Below the pieces are notes generated by a model. That model was not told the DNA's origin. It ran no database searches and worked only from the letters and a program-made list of their open reading frames with translations. From Microbacterium oleivorans (GTDB taxonomy: Bacteria; Actinomycetota; Actinomycetes; Actinomycetales; Microbacteriaceae), in contig NZ_JAMBOV010000001.1 of NCBI RefSeq assembly GCF_023715745.1, positions 434,001-498,000 of the forward strand: a DNA stretch of 64,000 bases, in the 5' to 3' direction. Made by a program: the position numbers and the translations under genes. Of this stretch, positions 9,265 through 17,402 are shown piece by piece (the stretch's first letter is position 1; each line of letters starts with the position of its first letter).

Positions 9265-10017
9265 TCAGCGGATGTCGACCAGATCCCGGAACGGGGCGAG
9301 CCTCTCATCGGAGGGGTCGAGGTCGGTGACGAGGACATCGACATCGGTCCAGCGCAGGGCGCGCGCGACGGCCAGGCGCTCGAGTTTCGACGAGTCCGCG
9401 AGCACGACGGTCTCGTCGGCGTTGGCGGCGAGGACGCGCTTGACCTCGGCTTCCTCGAGCGTCGTCTCGCTCGTGCCGAACGACGGGTCGAGGGCGGCGG
9501 CGCTCGTGAAGAAGCGGTCGTAGTGAAAGCGTGCCGCGCTCTCGCACGCCTGCGCGCCGACGAAGCTGCCCGTGCGCGGCTCGAGGCGCCCGCCGAGCAG
9601 GATCGCGTCGACGGCCGGTCGGGCCTGTGCGGTGCGGAGGTTGTCATAGGAGTTGGTGACCACGAGCAGCTCGTGGCTCTCGTCGAGGGTGGATAGGAGC
9701 GCGCCGACGGTGGAGGACGCATCCATCGCCGCGGCGCCGCCGTGGGGGAGCAGGTCGTGCGCCTTGCGGGCGATCTCGGCCTTCGCGCCGCCGCGGGCGG
9801 CGATCCGCTCGCTGAAGCCCTGCGGCACGATCGCAGCGACGGCGCCGCCCCGGACGCGCCGGGCCAGGCCGTCGCGGACGAGGTCGTCGAGGTCGCGGCG
9901 CACCGTCATGACCGAGACGCCCAGCGCGTCAGCGGCGGACTCGAGGCGGATGCTGCCGGACTCGGCCAGCATCTCGACGAGGCGCGACCGGCGTTGGGCG
10001 CTGAGGAGGGGCGGCAT
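9265..10017 (-). CDS. DeoR/GlpR-family transcriptional regulator
   Basis: This 250-residue repressor has an N-terminal DeoR helix-turn-helix (residues ~6-57: RRSRLVEMLAESGSIRLESA with the recognition segment VSVMTVRRDLDDL) and a C-terminal sugar-phosphate sensor domain with the ISOCOT-type fold (DASSTVGALLSTL, TNSYDNLRTA, LLGGRLE, SFVGAQACES). Such proteins usually respond to a phosphorylated sugar. It lies immediately upstream of rhaEW and lldD in the same direction, so it most likely controls that pathway through the palindrome at 9237-9254. Confidence 0.88.
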   Translation of the reverse strand: MPPLLSAQRRSRLVEMLAESGSIRLESAADALGVSVMTVRRDLDDLVRDGLARRVRGGAVAAIVPQGFSERIAARGGAKAEIARKAHDLLPHGGAAAMDASSTVGALLSTLDESHELLVVTNSYDNLRTAQARPAVDAILLGGRLEPRTGSFVGAQACESAARFHYDRFFTSAAALDPSFGTSETTLEEAEVKRVLAANADETVVLADSSKLERLAVARALRWTDVDVLVTDLDPSDERLAPFRDLVDIR

Positions 10018-10072
10018 GCGATCAGGGTAGCCGGGCCGCCCCGGGTCGCCGTGGCGAGCTTAGGCTCGATGC

Positions 10073-10207
10073 GTGAGCGAGCGCCCGGCGGTCATGTGCC
10101 CCACCTGCGGCGATCCGCTGCGCTTCGAGATCCTCGACGATGAGCGGTTCGCGGTCGCCTGGTCGTGCCTGAACTGCGGGCTGGTGCGGGTGACGGAGCC
10201 GCGGTGA
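10073..10207 (+). CDS. 44-residue zinc-ribbon protein
   Basis: This very short gene starts GTG at 10073 and ends TGA at 10205-10207. It encodes two CxxC knuckles (MCPTCGDPL and WSCLNCGLVRV) separated by a beta-rich DDERFAVAW stretch, the pattern of a single zinc ribbon. Codon use is host-like and the stop is 4 bp from the convergent methyltransferase stop. The function is unknown. Minimal zinc ribbons of this type may bind RNA, DNA or a protein partner. Confidence 0.6.
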   Translation: MSERPAVMCPTCGDPLRFEILDDERFAVAWSCLNCGLVRVTEPR

Positions 10208-10210
10208 GGG

Positions 10211-10807
10211 TCAGCTCCGGCGCTCGGCGATGATCGCCCCGACCGGTCGCGTGCCGCGTTCCGCGCGGCGATGGACGGCGACGACGTCGAACCCCGCGGA
10301 CTCGAGGACGCGCTCCAGGTCGCTCGCCTTCCAGCGGTAGGCCCCCACGACGGCGTGATCGAACGCCTCGGTCTGCTCGCTGTCGAAGTAGCCGAGCAGG
10401 AGCGACCCGCCGGGCCGCAGCACGCGCGCGATCTCGGCCAGCGGAACCCCGATGTCGGACGGGTCGTGGTGGATCGTCGAGAACCACGCCAACACACCGC
10501 CGATCGCGGCATCCGATTCGTCGATCGACTCGATGCTCCCGACGTCGAACCGGGTGCCGGGGTGGGTCGCACGGGCGTGGTCGATGAACTCCGCCACGAG
10601 ATCGATCCCGCGGATGTCGGCGCCGCGATCCGCCAGATGCTGCGTCCAGTGCCCCGGTCCGCACCCTGCGTCGATGAGCGGACCGGATGCCGCGGCTGCC
10701 CACATCTCGATGAGATGGCGATCCGCGTCGTGCATCAGACGCACGGTTCCGAGGGCGTCGATGTATTCGGATGCCCGGCTCGCGTACGCGGCGGTGGTGC
10801 TGGCCAT
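10211..10807 (-). CDS. Class I SAM-dependent methyltransferase
   Basis: This 198-residue methyltransferase has the glycine-rich SAM motif LIDAGCGPGHWTQHL, the acidic strand-2 end IRGIDLVAEFIDHAR, and the post-motif LARVLRPGG-type loop (EIARVLRPGGSLLLGYF). It resembles the Methyltransf_11/UbiE-like group that acts on small molecules, but no substrate can be assigned. No operon partner is visible: the zinc-ribbon gene converges on it and the next gene is divergent. Confidence 0.85.
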   Translation of the reverse strand: MASTTAAYASRASEYIDALGTVRLMHDADRHLIEMWAAAASGPLIDAGCGPGHWTQHLADRGADIRGIDLVAEFIDHARATHPGTRFDVGSIESIDESDAAIGGVLAWFSTIHHDPSDIGVPLAEIARVLRPGGSLLLGYFDSEQTEAFDHAVVGAYRWKASDLERVLESAGFDVVAVHRRAERGTRPVGAIIAERRS

Positions 10808-10858
10808 CTCGCGAGAGTACCCACGACGCGGACTGTCCGTGTGCCACGATGCCGTGAC

Positions 10859-11146
10859 ATGAGCGCTCGCGAACCCGACTGGGACATCCGCATCCCCGGA
10901 ACTGAGGTCCTGCGCCTCACGGAGCGGCAGCGAGAGCTGCTGCGAGCGCTCGAGGACGAGCTGCCGACGTCCCGCGCAGACGACAGCGACAGAGCGATGG
11001 CCGCCGCCGCGTCGATCGTCCGTGCGCTGGCGGCGTCAGGCCTGACGGCTCAGCAGATCGCCGACAACAGCAGGCTCCGTCCGGCGGCCGTGAAAGCGAT
11101 GCTCGAGACGGACGGTCCAGGGCAAAGCAAACCCCCCGCCATGTAG
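10859..11146 (+). CDS. Hypothetical protein ending in the island boundary repeat
   Basis: This 95-residue protein is rich in charged helices, and its C-terminal half (LTAQQIADNSRLRPAAVKAM) could form a helix-turn-helix. I do not recognise a family. Its last ~9 codons and stop lie inside the left att repeat, that is, in the original terminator region of tRNA-Phe. The gene was therefore convergent with the tRNA before the island inserted, and its 3' end was preserved by the duplication. Confidence 0.6.
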   Translation: MSAREPDWDIRIPGTEVLRLTERQRELLRALEDELPTSRADDSDRAMAAAASIVRALAASGLTAQQIADNSRLRPAAVKAMLETDGPGQSKPPAM

Positions 11147-11228
11147 AAGCTAGGCGAGCGTTTCTGGGACCGTTGTAACGACGGTCCGTGTGGCTCCGAC
11201 GGGCGTCGATCCCGTGACCTCACGATTT
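11117..11228. repeat. Distal att copy: partial tRNA-Phe 3' half plus terminators
   Basis: This matches 22549-22660 at 110 of 112 positions. It covers the two downstream hairpins of tRNA-Phe and the tRNA from the discriminator to the anticodon loop. Homology stops at the run of T in the anticodon loop, where tyrosine integrases commonly cross over. It is a tRNA remnant, not a working tRNA. One mismatch breaks the lower terminator stem. Confidence 0.88.
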
Positions 11229-11639
11229 CAGTTGTATGCGCCGGGTCGGTGGGTGCTGACGAGTGCTCGTTTGCCGCGTGATTCCGCAGAAGGTCTGCTC
11301 GTTGGTGATGGCTGGGTCTCGATAGTTTCAGCCGACTTCCCGGCGCCGTACCGGCCCCGATTCGCTACTAGACCGCGCCTAAGTCACGGAGGCTCCACGA
11401 GTCATCACCCCCCTGAAACGCGGGCGAAGGGCAGCCCGTGCCTCCGGGCCATCTGATGAGCTTGTCATCGCGTCGAGCCGGATGACGTGAGCGTCGATGC
11501 GAACAGCGCCGTGCGGACGTCGCACCGCACCGGGAGCACATTGATGCCCCGGCGATCGAGTCGCCGCGCGATCTGAGTGAGCCGAGGTCCGCAGAAGGTT
11601 TACAACGCTGTGGTTCGGCCCGCATGGCACGATGATCCA
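11229..11639. other. Left end of island, no supported gene
   Basis: This stretch lies between the distal att copy and the first island gene. Open frames on both strands exist (for example 11368-11835 minus) but lack coding character, good ribosome-binding sites or recognisable motifs. It may hold integrase arm sites or decayed sequence. I see no clear repeat or hairpin beyond scattered short ones. Confidence 0.5.
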
Positions 11640-12464
11640 ATGGCCGAAGTCGAGTGGCACCCCGTGCACGGCGTCTTGATGACGAGCGAGCCGATCGAGG
11701 CGTACGGCGGAGTCGCCTTCCCTCGAGGGCTCCTCGAAAGCTTCGCGGACCGAATGAATGGGAAGCCTTTGCCATTTCACCTCGATCATGACCTGACGAA
11801 ACCGATCCGAATGCGTGGCGTTGAGGTCTTCGCACATGATCGAAGCGACGGCATCACCGAGCTACGCTTCCGAGCGGAGATACACGCGAATGACGTCCGA
11901 TTCATTGAGTCGCGTCCGGCGATGTCGGCGACGGTGATGACTCCGCTTGCGCGCGACGTGGACACTCCTTCTAAGTCTGGCGCCCGGTTGCAACTGGGCG
12001 CTGACCACGCCTGGTTCGATGATGAAGCGCTAATTCATGCTGAGGAACGGCTCGTTCAGCGTGGCGTCTCGGCCGAGTACGTACTAGTCCAGCGTGCCTA
12101 TCAGTTCGCCGTCGTCCCGGACCCGCAAATCTACATCGAGGTTGCGGTTTCTATGTTGCTCTCCATCGGAGCAAGCGCGATCTGGGACGGAATCAAAGCC
12201 CTTTTTGCTCGCCGGCGAACGCCGCCGGGAGCTGACTCGAGTATCCCGACCACGGTGAATATCCAGATAACTCACGGCAATTCGTCGCTCCGTGCCGTGG
12301 TGACAACTGCGGAGGCCGAAGCGGCCCACCGTGCGATCGAGGCGCTCGATGCTGTCGCCACGGGATTTCAGCAGGACGCTCAGCGTTCCACCAAGAGCGT
12401 CGAACCTGAGGCCTCTACGAGCATCTGGGACGACCCCAACCGACGTTGGACGCCGCCAAGCTGA
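11640..12464 (+). CDS. Unknown island protein: HK97-protease-like N-terminus, membrane helix, C-terminal domain
   Basis: This 274-residue protein belongs to no family I can name. Residues 1-105 resemble a prohead-protease-like fold in pattern: a substrate-type loop FPRGLLESFADRMNG, then PLPFHLDHDLTKPI (His50/Asp51), an acidic turn DRSDGITELRF, and SRPAMSATVM. Residues ~164-187 form one membrane-prone helix followed by ARRR. Residues ~203-245 look like a beta hairpin plus helix (TVNIQITHGNSS). A GTG at 11577 is in frame, but ATG 11640 is preferred because the extension lacks coding character. Low G+C and position place it in the island cargo. A protease or effector role is inference. Confidence 0.55.
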   Translation: MAEVEWHPVHGVLMTSEPIEAYGGVAFPRGLLESFADRMNGKPLPFHLDHDLTKPIRMRGVEVFAHDRSDGITELRFRAEIHANDVRFIESRPAMSATVMTPLARDVDTPSKSGARLQLGADHAWFDDEALIHAEERLVQRGVSAEYVLVQRAYQFAVVPDPQIYIEVAVSMLLSIGASAIWDGIKALFARRRTPPGADSSIPTTVNIQITHGNSSLRAVVTTAEAEAAHRAIEALDAVATGFQQDAQRSTKSVEPEASTSIWDDPNRRWTPPS

Positions 12465-12617
12465 GCGTGGCACATTGCCTCGGCCTGATCCGAGACTAGT
12501 TGGGTGTGCGCGGAGCACATGACCCTCTCGAGCTTTTGTTCGCACGCGGTTTCGCCGAGACATGCTCGCCCGGCATGGCTTGTTCTCGATACCCGCAGCC
12601 GAGTTCGCGGCTCCAGG

Positions 12618-13553
12618 CTAGATGCCTCCGACGAGTCTCTCCGCCGGAACCTGCTCCGCCTCGACGCAGAGCGTTCGCAGTTCATCCGAAATGAAGAATC
12701 GGCCCGGGTAAGAGTGCACCATCTGAGGCGCTCGACGGAGGATGACGCCTAAGACGGCACTCGTGGGGTCAAGCGACCTCGCAGCGACAAGATCCGTGTT
12801 GGTTGTCAGCGCGTCGTTCAGGTCGTCACTGGACAGCTCTGCAGCGTGCAGCCAGCCGACGACGGTATCAGCAAGCCGTCGTCGATCTTCCGGCAATTTC
12901 TCGGCGAAGTGCGCCTCGAGAACCTCGAGAACTGATCCGGCTTCGAGCATCGGCTGCGGGGTCGCCACGGTCAGATCTTCGGGCAGCACGATGGCGTCGA
13001 TGTCGTCAATAGTGCGGTCGATCATCTCGAGAATCCCGCGCATTTGTGCAACTAACCGGAAGTTGCTCCAAGAATAGTTCCGGCCTTTGTAGTCGAAGTC
13101 GTGAGTTGCCACGTCCAAAGCATGCTGAAGAACAGTCGTGAATTGCACCTCGCACTCCTGGACAAGCAGAGGGTGTCGTTCTAGATACGCGGCCGGTGGA
13201 CGAACGAAGACTTTTGGTTCGTGGTAGCGAAAGTCGCTCGGGCCGACTTCTATGGGACCGGGATCGTCGACTGCGAGTTCGCTCGCTTTGAGCAACTCGA
13301 TGGCGGACGGAATCTCGTGGCGGTACAGGACGACGACCGTAAATCCGAGCAGGTCTCGAATGCCATTCGCCTCGACGATCTTGCCAGACTGTAGCTTTTG
13401 GTGGATGCTCTTGGCTTGCTTCTTCCGGAAAGTGACTGCTTCGACGTTGAGACCTTGGAGAGCGGCTCGCAACTTCGGTTCGATCACCTCTCGGAGCGTG
13501 TCGAGATCTTGCTCGAGATTGGCTCGCCAGATCGTGACCTTCGCTGGGATCAT
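12618..13553 (-). CDS. RelA/SpoT-fold nucleotidyltransferase domain protein
   Basis: This 311-residue protein carries a (p)ppGpp-synthetase-like fold in residues ~35-160: TFRKKQAKSIHQKL (ATP-binding basic residues), RDLLGFTVVVLY with Asp67/Gly70, DFRYHEPKVFVR in place of the usual GYRSxH segment, and the ECEVQF...HDFDYKG segment with Glu134 and Tyr155/Lys156. The canonical Arg after DxxG and in the EIQIRT motif are replaced, so activity may be altered or redirected, as in ToxSAS toxins that modify tRNA. The C-terminal 150 residues are helical and unknown. No HD hydrolase is present. The ATG overlaps the stop of the DUF262 gene (ATGA), so the two form one unit. Confidence 0.75.
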   Translation of the reverse strand: MIPAKVTIWRANLEQDLDTLREVIEPKLRAALQGLNVEAVTFRKKQAKSIHQKLQSGKIVEANGIRDLLGFTVVVLYRHEIPSAIELLKASELAVDDPGPIEVGPSDFRYHEPKVFVRPPAAYLERHPLLVQECEVQFTTVLQHALDVATHDFDYKGRNYSWSNFRLVAQMRGILEMIDRTIDDIDAIVLPEDLTVATPQPMLEAGSVLEVLEAHFAEKLPEDRRRLADTVVGWLHAAELSSDDLNDALTTNTDLVAARSLDPTSAVLGVILRRAPQMVHSYPGRFFISDELRTLCVEAEQVPAERLVGGI

Positions 13554-14569
13554 GCTGACTGCGACATCACCTGAGCAAGCGTCTTAGCCCGCGCAGTCCG
13601 GTTAGCAGCCTTGTTAGATCCCTGTCTGGCCGATAGGACGTATTGCACCGCGCGATCGGTCTCGCCGCGGTCGAGTTCGGCGGCAAAGTCCGACAGGCGC
13701 TGAGCGGTGACAGGAGCTGGAGGCAGTTGCTCGCGGTCTCGGAGGTCGATCAGCGCCGACCAAAGCGAGTAAAAATCGGCCACGTTGGAGAAGCGCGTCG
13801 ATGCCAGGGGAAGTTCTTCATCCAGTTTCGCTAGGTACGCGAGGGTATCTGCGAATCGCTTGTTGATGCGACGTGCACCGGGAATTTCCTCGTCCCACGC
13901 TGCGTACTTCTCGTCAAGATAATCCTTGCCGTCCTGGATGCCCGCGGCGGCAACGACATAGAATTCCGAGACATACTCGACGTCGAGCATGCGCCGCCGC
14001 CGTGCATCGGTGACGAGCCCGATCTGCTCCCAGAACGAATCTTCCGCCAGCTCCTCGACCTTTCTGATAAAGGCCCCGTCGAACTGGGCGTGGCGCAGCT
14101 CTTGCTTATTCAATCGGGCGACATTGCGGTTCAGTCGGTCGAACGCCTGGTTCAGTTCTGCCGACGTCGTATTCGTAACCATCTCGACAGTGAAAAGATA
14201 TTCGAGAATGCGGAGCTTGTCTTCCTTTGGGAAGTCCTCGTAGTACCTTCCCGCAAGACCCATATCTTCGAGTGAGTCGGGAGCCGCGAACTCGTTTCGA
14301 ACGAATAGCAGTATCGTCGTCAGGCGCTGCTTCCCATCCAACACTCGATACTCGGTCGGCTGGTCAGGGTCAACCACCCGGTCTATGAAGATTGACTGGG
14401 TTGGGTAGTTGCGGAGCACTGAGTCGATGAAGAACCGACGGTACTGGGGACTCCATACGCTCCTTCGCTGGTACGGGGGGTCAAGATTCAGCCTTCCTCC
14501 GTCGTCCAGGTCGAGGAACCAGCTAACTGTCTGAGGGCTGGGTGTGCGTTCGAATCGCTTCGTAGTCAT
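13550..14569 (-). CDS. DUF262 (GmrS/ParB-Srx-like NTPase) protein
   Basis: DUF262 proteins are ParB/sulfiredoxin-fold NTPases found in GmrSD, BrxU and related anti-phage systems. This 339-residue copy shows the two hallmarks: PPYQRRSVW (residues 31-39) and the nucleotide motif VLDGKQRLTTI (residues 77-87). It ends soon after the helical region (QYVLSARQGSNKAANR), so the DUF1524 HNH nuclease of GmrSD is absent. The start ATG 14569 has AGAGG seven bases upstream; a longer frame to 14695 lacks support. Its stop overlaps the RelA/SpoT-fold gene by 4 bp. The pair probably forms a defence or abortive-infection unit (inference). Confidence 0.85.
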   Translation of the reverse strand: MTTKRFERTPSPQTVSWFLDLDDGGRLNLDPPYQRRSVWSPQYRRFFIDSVLRNYPTQSIFIDRVVDPDQPTEYRVLDGKQRLTTILLFVRNEFAAPDSLEDMGLAGRYYEDFPKEDKLRILEYLFTVEMVTNTTSAELNQAFDRLNRNVARLNKQELRHAQFDGAFIRKVEELAEDSFWEQIGLVTDARRRRMLDVEYVSEFYVVAAAGIQDGKDYLDEKYAAWDEEIPGARRINKRFADTLAYLAKLDEELPLASTRFSNVADFYSLWSALIDLRDREQLPPAPVTAQRLSDFAAELDRGETDRAVQYVLSARQGSNKAANRTARAKTLAQVMSQSA

Positions 14570-14778
14570 CTGAGTGCCTCTTGGTGGGTCTGGCGGATGC
14601 GTCAATTCAACTATGGCGGACGCACCCCAATTGCAACCCGACCGGTTAGTCAGGCGTCCAGAACGATCGGGTGTCCGACGCGCCGACAGGTGCATAGATG
14701 CAGTGCGGCTAGAGACCTATGGGCACTGACGAAGTCATACCCGAAGAGCCAGTGCCGGATCGTGTGAAGGTTCCGAAC

Positions 14779-15939
14779 TCAGGCGAATAAGAGCGATCCA
14801 CCTCGGCGTGCGACGGTGCTGTGGCCGAGCTGCTCGACTACAGATCGAATCACGGCCTTGCCGAGCTCCATCGGCACGGCATTACCGAGCTGCCGTTGGA
14901 CATCGGCACGTGACCCCTCGATCACGAAATCATCCGGGAAGGACATCAGTCGCAGAATCTCGTTAACCCGGAGCCTGCGCGCTCGGGTGTCGCCGGATTT
15001 AGTCTTGACGTTCTCCCAGTGGAACGGCCCGACCCAGGGGCCTGGTTGGGCCTGCAGCGTTGAGGAGGGGCGGTCGGGGTGCAGTCTCAGGAGGAACGTC
15101 CAGTACCGGCTGCGCCACTCGAACTCATTGCGTCCGCCGTATCGGTCGGTATGCCAGAGGTAGTTCTGGCCCGGGGGAATCTCTGACGCGAGTTCACCGT
15201 AGGTTCCGTCCACAACCTCATCGAGCGCAGCGCGCGCTACCTGGGGGAGACCTGCAAATGCCTGGCTGGCGGTTACGTGTGGCGTCTTCGACAAGTCGAT
15301 CTTTCGATCGCGTTCACTCCAGCCCGAGTGCGTTGGCTCCGGGAATTGCAGTCGCTCCCCGTCGCGACGACCGATAACGAACACGCGTCGACGCAGCTGG
15401 GGCACTCCATAGTCGGCTGCCAGCAGAACCCGCCACTGCGGGTTGTATCCGAGTTGTCCCAGCGACTGCAGGAGGCGTTCGAGCTGTGCGCGATGAGTCT
15501 TGTACGTGAGGCCCTGCACGTTCTCGAGGATGAATGCCTCGGGGCGTGTCTCCCGCACTACGCGAACGTACTCGTCAAGCAGCGATGCGTTCGGGTCGCG
15601 ACTCTCGCGCTTTTGCTCGAGCCAGAAGCCTGACTTGCTGAACGGGGTACACGGTGGGCCCCCGATCACGAGCGTGGGCTCGCCAGACCGAAGTCCGGCT
15701 CGATCAAGAATCTGCTCGGTTGGGACATTTCGGATGTCTCCGGTGACAGTTGGGACATTGCCGAAGTTCGCACGAAGGGTAGCCAGGGCCGGATCATTGT
15801 AGTCGGTGGCTACTGCCACTCGCAGTAGTCCGGAGCCTCGGTCCTCGGATACGAGCGGCTCGGCGTCAGCTCGCTCCGCCGCGAGGTCGAGTCCGCCAGC
15901 GCCAGAGAAAAGGCTTACAACCGGCAGTTGCTCGGACAT
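14779..15939 (-). CDS. DNA (cytosine-5-)-methyltransferase
   Basis: This enzyme methylates cytosine at C5 in a specific DNA site, here probably protecting against the neighbouring endonuclease. The 386-residue protein has the ordered motifs of the family: I FSGAGGLD (residues 11-18), IV GGPPCTPFS (catalytic Cys97), VI ENV (139-141), VIII QLRRR (181-185), a target-recognition region ~200-320, and X QLGNAVP near the C-terminus. It is divergent from the EcoRV-like endonuclease gene, with 120 bp between the starts. The recognition site cannot be read from sequence but must contain a cytosine. Confidence 0.93.
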   Translation of the reverse strand: MSEQLPVVSLFSGAGGLDLAAERADAEPLVSEDRGSGLLRVAVATDYNDPALATLRANFGNVPTVTGDIRNVPTEQILDRAGLRSGEPTLVIGGPPCTPFSKSGFWLEQKRESRDPNASLLDEYVRVVRETRPEAFILENVQGLTYKTHRAQLERLLQSLGQLGYNPQWRVLLAADYGVPQLRRRVFVIGRRDGERLQFPEPTHSGWSERDRKIDLSKTPHVTASQAFAGLPQVARAALDEVVDGTYGELASEIPPGQNYLWHTDRYGGRNEFEWRSRYWTFLLRLHPDRPSSTLQAQPGPWVGPFHWENVKTKSGDTRARRLRVNEILRLMSFPDDFVIEGSRADVQRQLGNAVPMELGKAVIRSVVEQLGHSTVARRGGSLLFA

Positions 15940-16059
15940 TCACACCTCCATTGCTCGCTCCTGATCGGAGCAGCGTGTTCGTCAAGTATCGCTGACCGTA
16001 TGTTGCCCGAAGCCTCCGACATGCGTTCGTGGAACACATGATCCCTCGAACGCGATGGG

Positions 16060-16839
16060 ATGCTGGTACGCGTGCCCAACGCCCTAGATCTGCAAGCCTG
16101 GCTTCAGTCCGCATGCAGTGCCTACGTGTTCGACCTCCTCGGCGTCTACCGGAAAGACGGTGAGCACGAGTGGCCGATCACCGCAAACAATGCGGACGAA
16201 CTCGAGGCGATTGTGCTGGGGGGAGGACACATCCTTCCGCTACCCAAGGAGTCGGCCTCGCTAGCAAACGTTCTCGAGGTGAGTGTCGCGGATCACATCG
16301 CTGAGCACGTGGTGGCCACTACGGGACTCGAACTCATGCGCGGAACTGAGCGGGGCTATCCAGACTTGGAGTTCACCGGGTCCAGCCTCAACGACGAGTT
16401 CCACGCTGTGGACATCAAGGTTGCGCGACGGAAGCGAACGAAGAAGGGCGTCAGCAAGAACACTGAGAGCCGAATCACGCTCTACACGGGCAACACCTAC
16501 TTCCGGTATCCCACGCTGCATTGGCCTGGAACGTTCAGACCTTTCGCGGACTGCGCCTCGCACCTGGACATCGTGGTGCTCTACACGCTGAACGAGGAGA
16601 GCCCTTCTCGCGTGGAGGATCTCGAACTGATCGTGCAGCCTGCATGGAAGATCGCCAGCAAGCAGCGTTCGTCCACAACTCGCGAGTACATCGGCGCGGT
16701 CGTCGACATCGAGGATCTGCGGGCTGGCCGCGGTGAGTTTGCGACACCGGAGGAGTTCTACGCCTTCTGGCGCAAGTTCCCATTCAAGATCGGACGAGTA
16801 GTGCAGCAGCAGCTAGACAAGCTACTTACGAAGGGCTGA
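16060..16839 (+). CDS. Type II restriction endonuclease, EcoRV-like
   Basis: This 259-residue protein has a PD-(D/E)xK nuclease core. GYPDLEF places Asp102 and AVDIKVA places Asp118 and Lys120: the 16-residue spacing and the DIK tripeptide match EcoRV (Asp74, Asp90, Lys92). A following segment, RITLYTGNTYFRY, resembles the EcoRV post-catalytic strand FTLGGYTSFIRN, and LDIVVLYT resembles its later hydrophobic strand. The length (EcoRV 245) also fits. It is divergently transcribed from the C5 methyltransferase, the usual layout of a type II system. A lone GTG 12 bp downstream is an alternative start. Cleavage site unknown. Confidence 0.75.
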   Translation: MLVRVPNALDLQAWLQSACSAYVFDLLGVYRKDGEHEWPITANNADELEAIVLGGGHILPLPKESASLANVLEVSVADHIAEHVVATTGLELMRGTERGYPDLEFTGSSLNDEFHAVDIKVARRKRTKKGVSKNTESRITLYTGNTYFRYPTLHWPGTFRPFADCASHLDIVVLYTLNEESPSRVEDLELIVQPAWKIASKQRSSTTREYIGAVVDIEDLRAGRGEFATPEEFYAFWRKFPFKIGRVVQQQLDKLLTKG

Positions 16840-16914
16840 ACGCAGACCGGTCCCGACGCCGAGGAGCGCCCGGACCGCAGCGGAGCGAGGACCGGACACA
16901 CCGCAGGCGTCATT

Positions 16915-16932
16915 GCCGGCCGTCAGGCCGGC
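16915..16932. terminator. Hairpin between convergent island genes
   Basis: A perfect 7-bp GC stem (GCCGGCC/GGCCGGC) with a GTCA loop lies between the endonuclease stop (16839) and the stop of the minus-strand gene at 16956. There is no T-run, so it may be a weak bidirectional terminator. Confidence 0.45.
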
Positions 16933-16955
16933 CTCGAAACAAGTAAAGAAAGTTC

Positions 16956-17402
16956 TCACAGCTCGACATCGCCGAGGTCCTGCAGGGCGCGGCTTGTGGC
17001 GCGGGCCTCGTCGGCGGACGGCAGCCAGGGTTCGAAACCTCGCTGCGCCTCGGCGGCTTCAATCGCTCGGTCGAGCGCGTTCGAGATTCCGCGAAGGTCT
17101 TTGAAGCCAAGCGCTCGGATGCCCGTGCGGATCGCGTCGAGGTCTGGCTCCTCGGAGAGCGAAGCCTCGATCGCTTCCACGGTCTCCGACGTGTATCGCT
17201 TCGCGAATGACTGTGTGATCGCGCCCTGCATGGCAGCGAGTTCGCCGAGCAGGGGCTTCGGCTGGTGGAACTTGTGCGTGTGGGCGTTGAAGACGCTTCG
17301 GTAGTCGCGGGTCGCGCGATCAGCGGCTTCCGCTGCCCGTGACATCTGCAGGAACGCTTCGTCATGGTTCCGCGGGGTGTCACCGGTGATCCGGGTGTCC
17401 AT
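16956..17402 (-). CDS. Unknown helical island protein divergent from excisionase
   Basis: This is a predicted 148-residue, mostly helical soluble protein (segments DEAFLQMSRAAEAADRATRDY, TVEAIEASLSEEP and LDRAIEAAEAQRG). I recognise no domain. The frame stays open to a GTG at 17504, but that would overlap the excisionase ribosome-binding site; ATG 17402, with a GGGGG run eight bases upstream, leaves a 95-bp divergent promoter region. Its position opposite the excisionase suggests a regulator or accessory recombination factor, which is inference from location only. Confidence 0.5.
   Translation of the reverse strand: MDTRITGDTPRNHDEAFLQMSRAAEAADRATRDYRSVFNAHTHKFHQPKPLLGELAAMQGAITQSFAKRYTSETVEAIEASLSEEPDLDAIRTGIRALGFKDLRGISNALDRAIEAAEAQRGFEPWLPSADEARATSRALQDLGDVEL

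Noticed and set aside
11117..11228. Second tRNA-Phe gene
   Set aside because: Only the 3' half is present and homology stops at the anticodon loop, so it is an att remnant.
11190..11456. 88-codon plus frame crossing the distal att copy
   Set aside because: Its first part is tRNA-Phe remnant sequence, so it cannot be a conserved protein.
11368..11837. Two overlapping ~150-codon minus frames in the left end of the island
   Set aside because: Arg-rich, no ribosome-binding site and overlapping the likely start of the 11640 gene; no coding character.
16030..16046. GGAACACATGATCC, resembling the palindrome arm at 37308-37323
   Set aside because: Only one partial arm and no partner nearby; likely coincidental.
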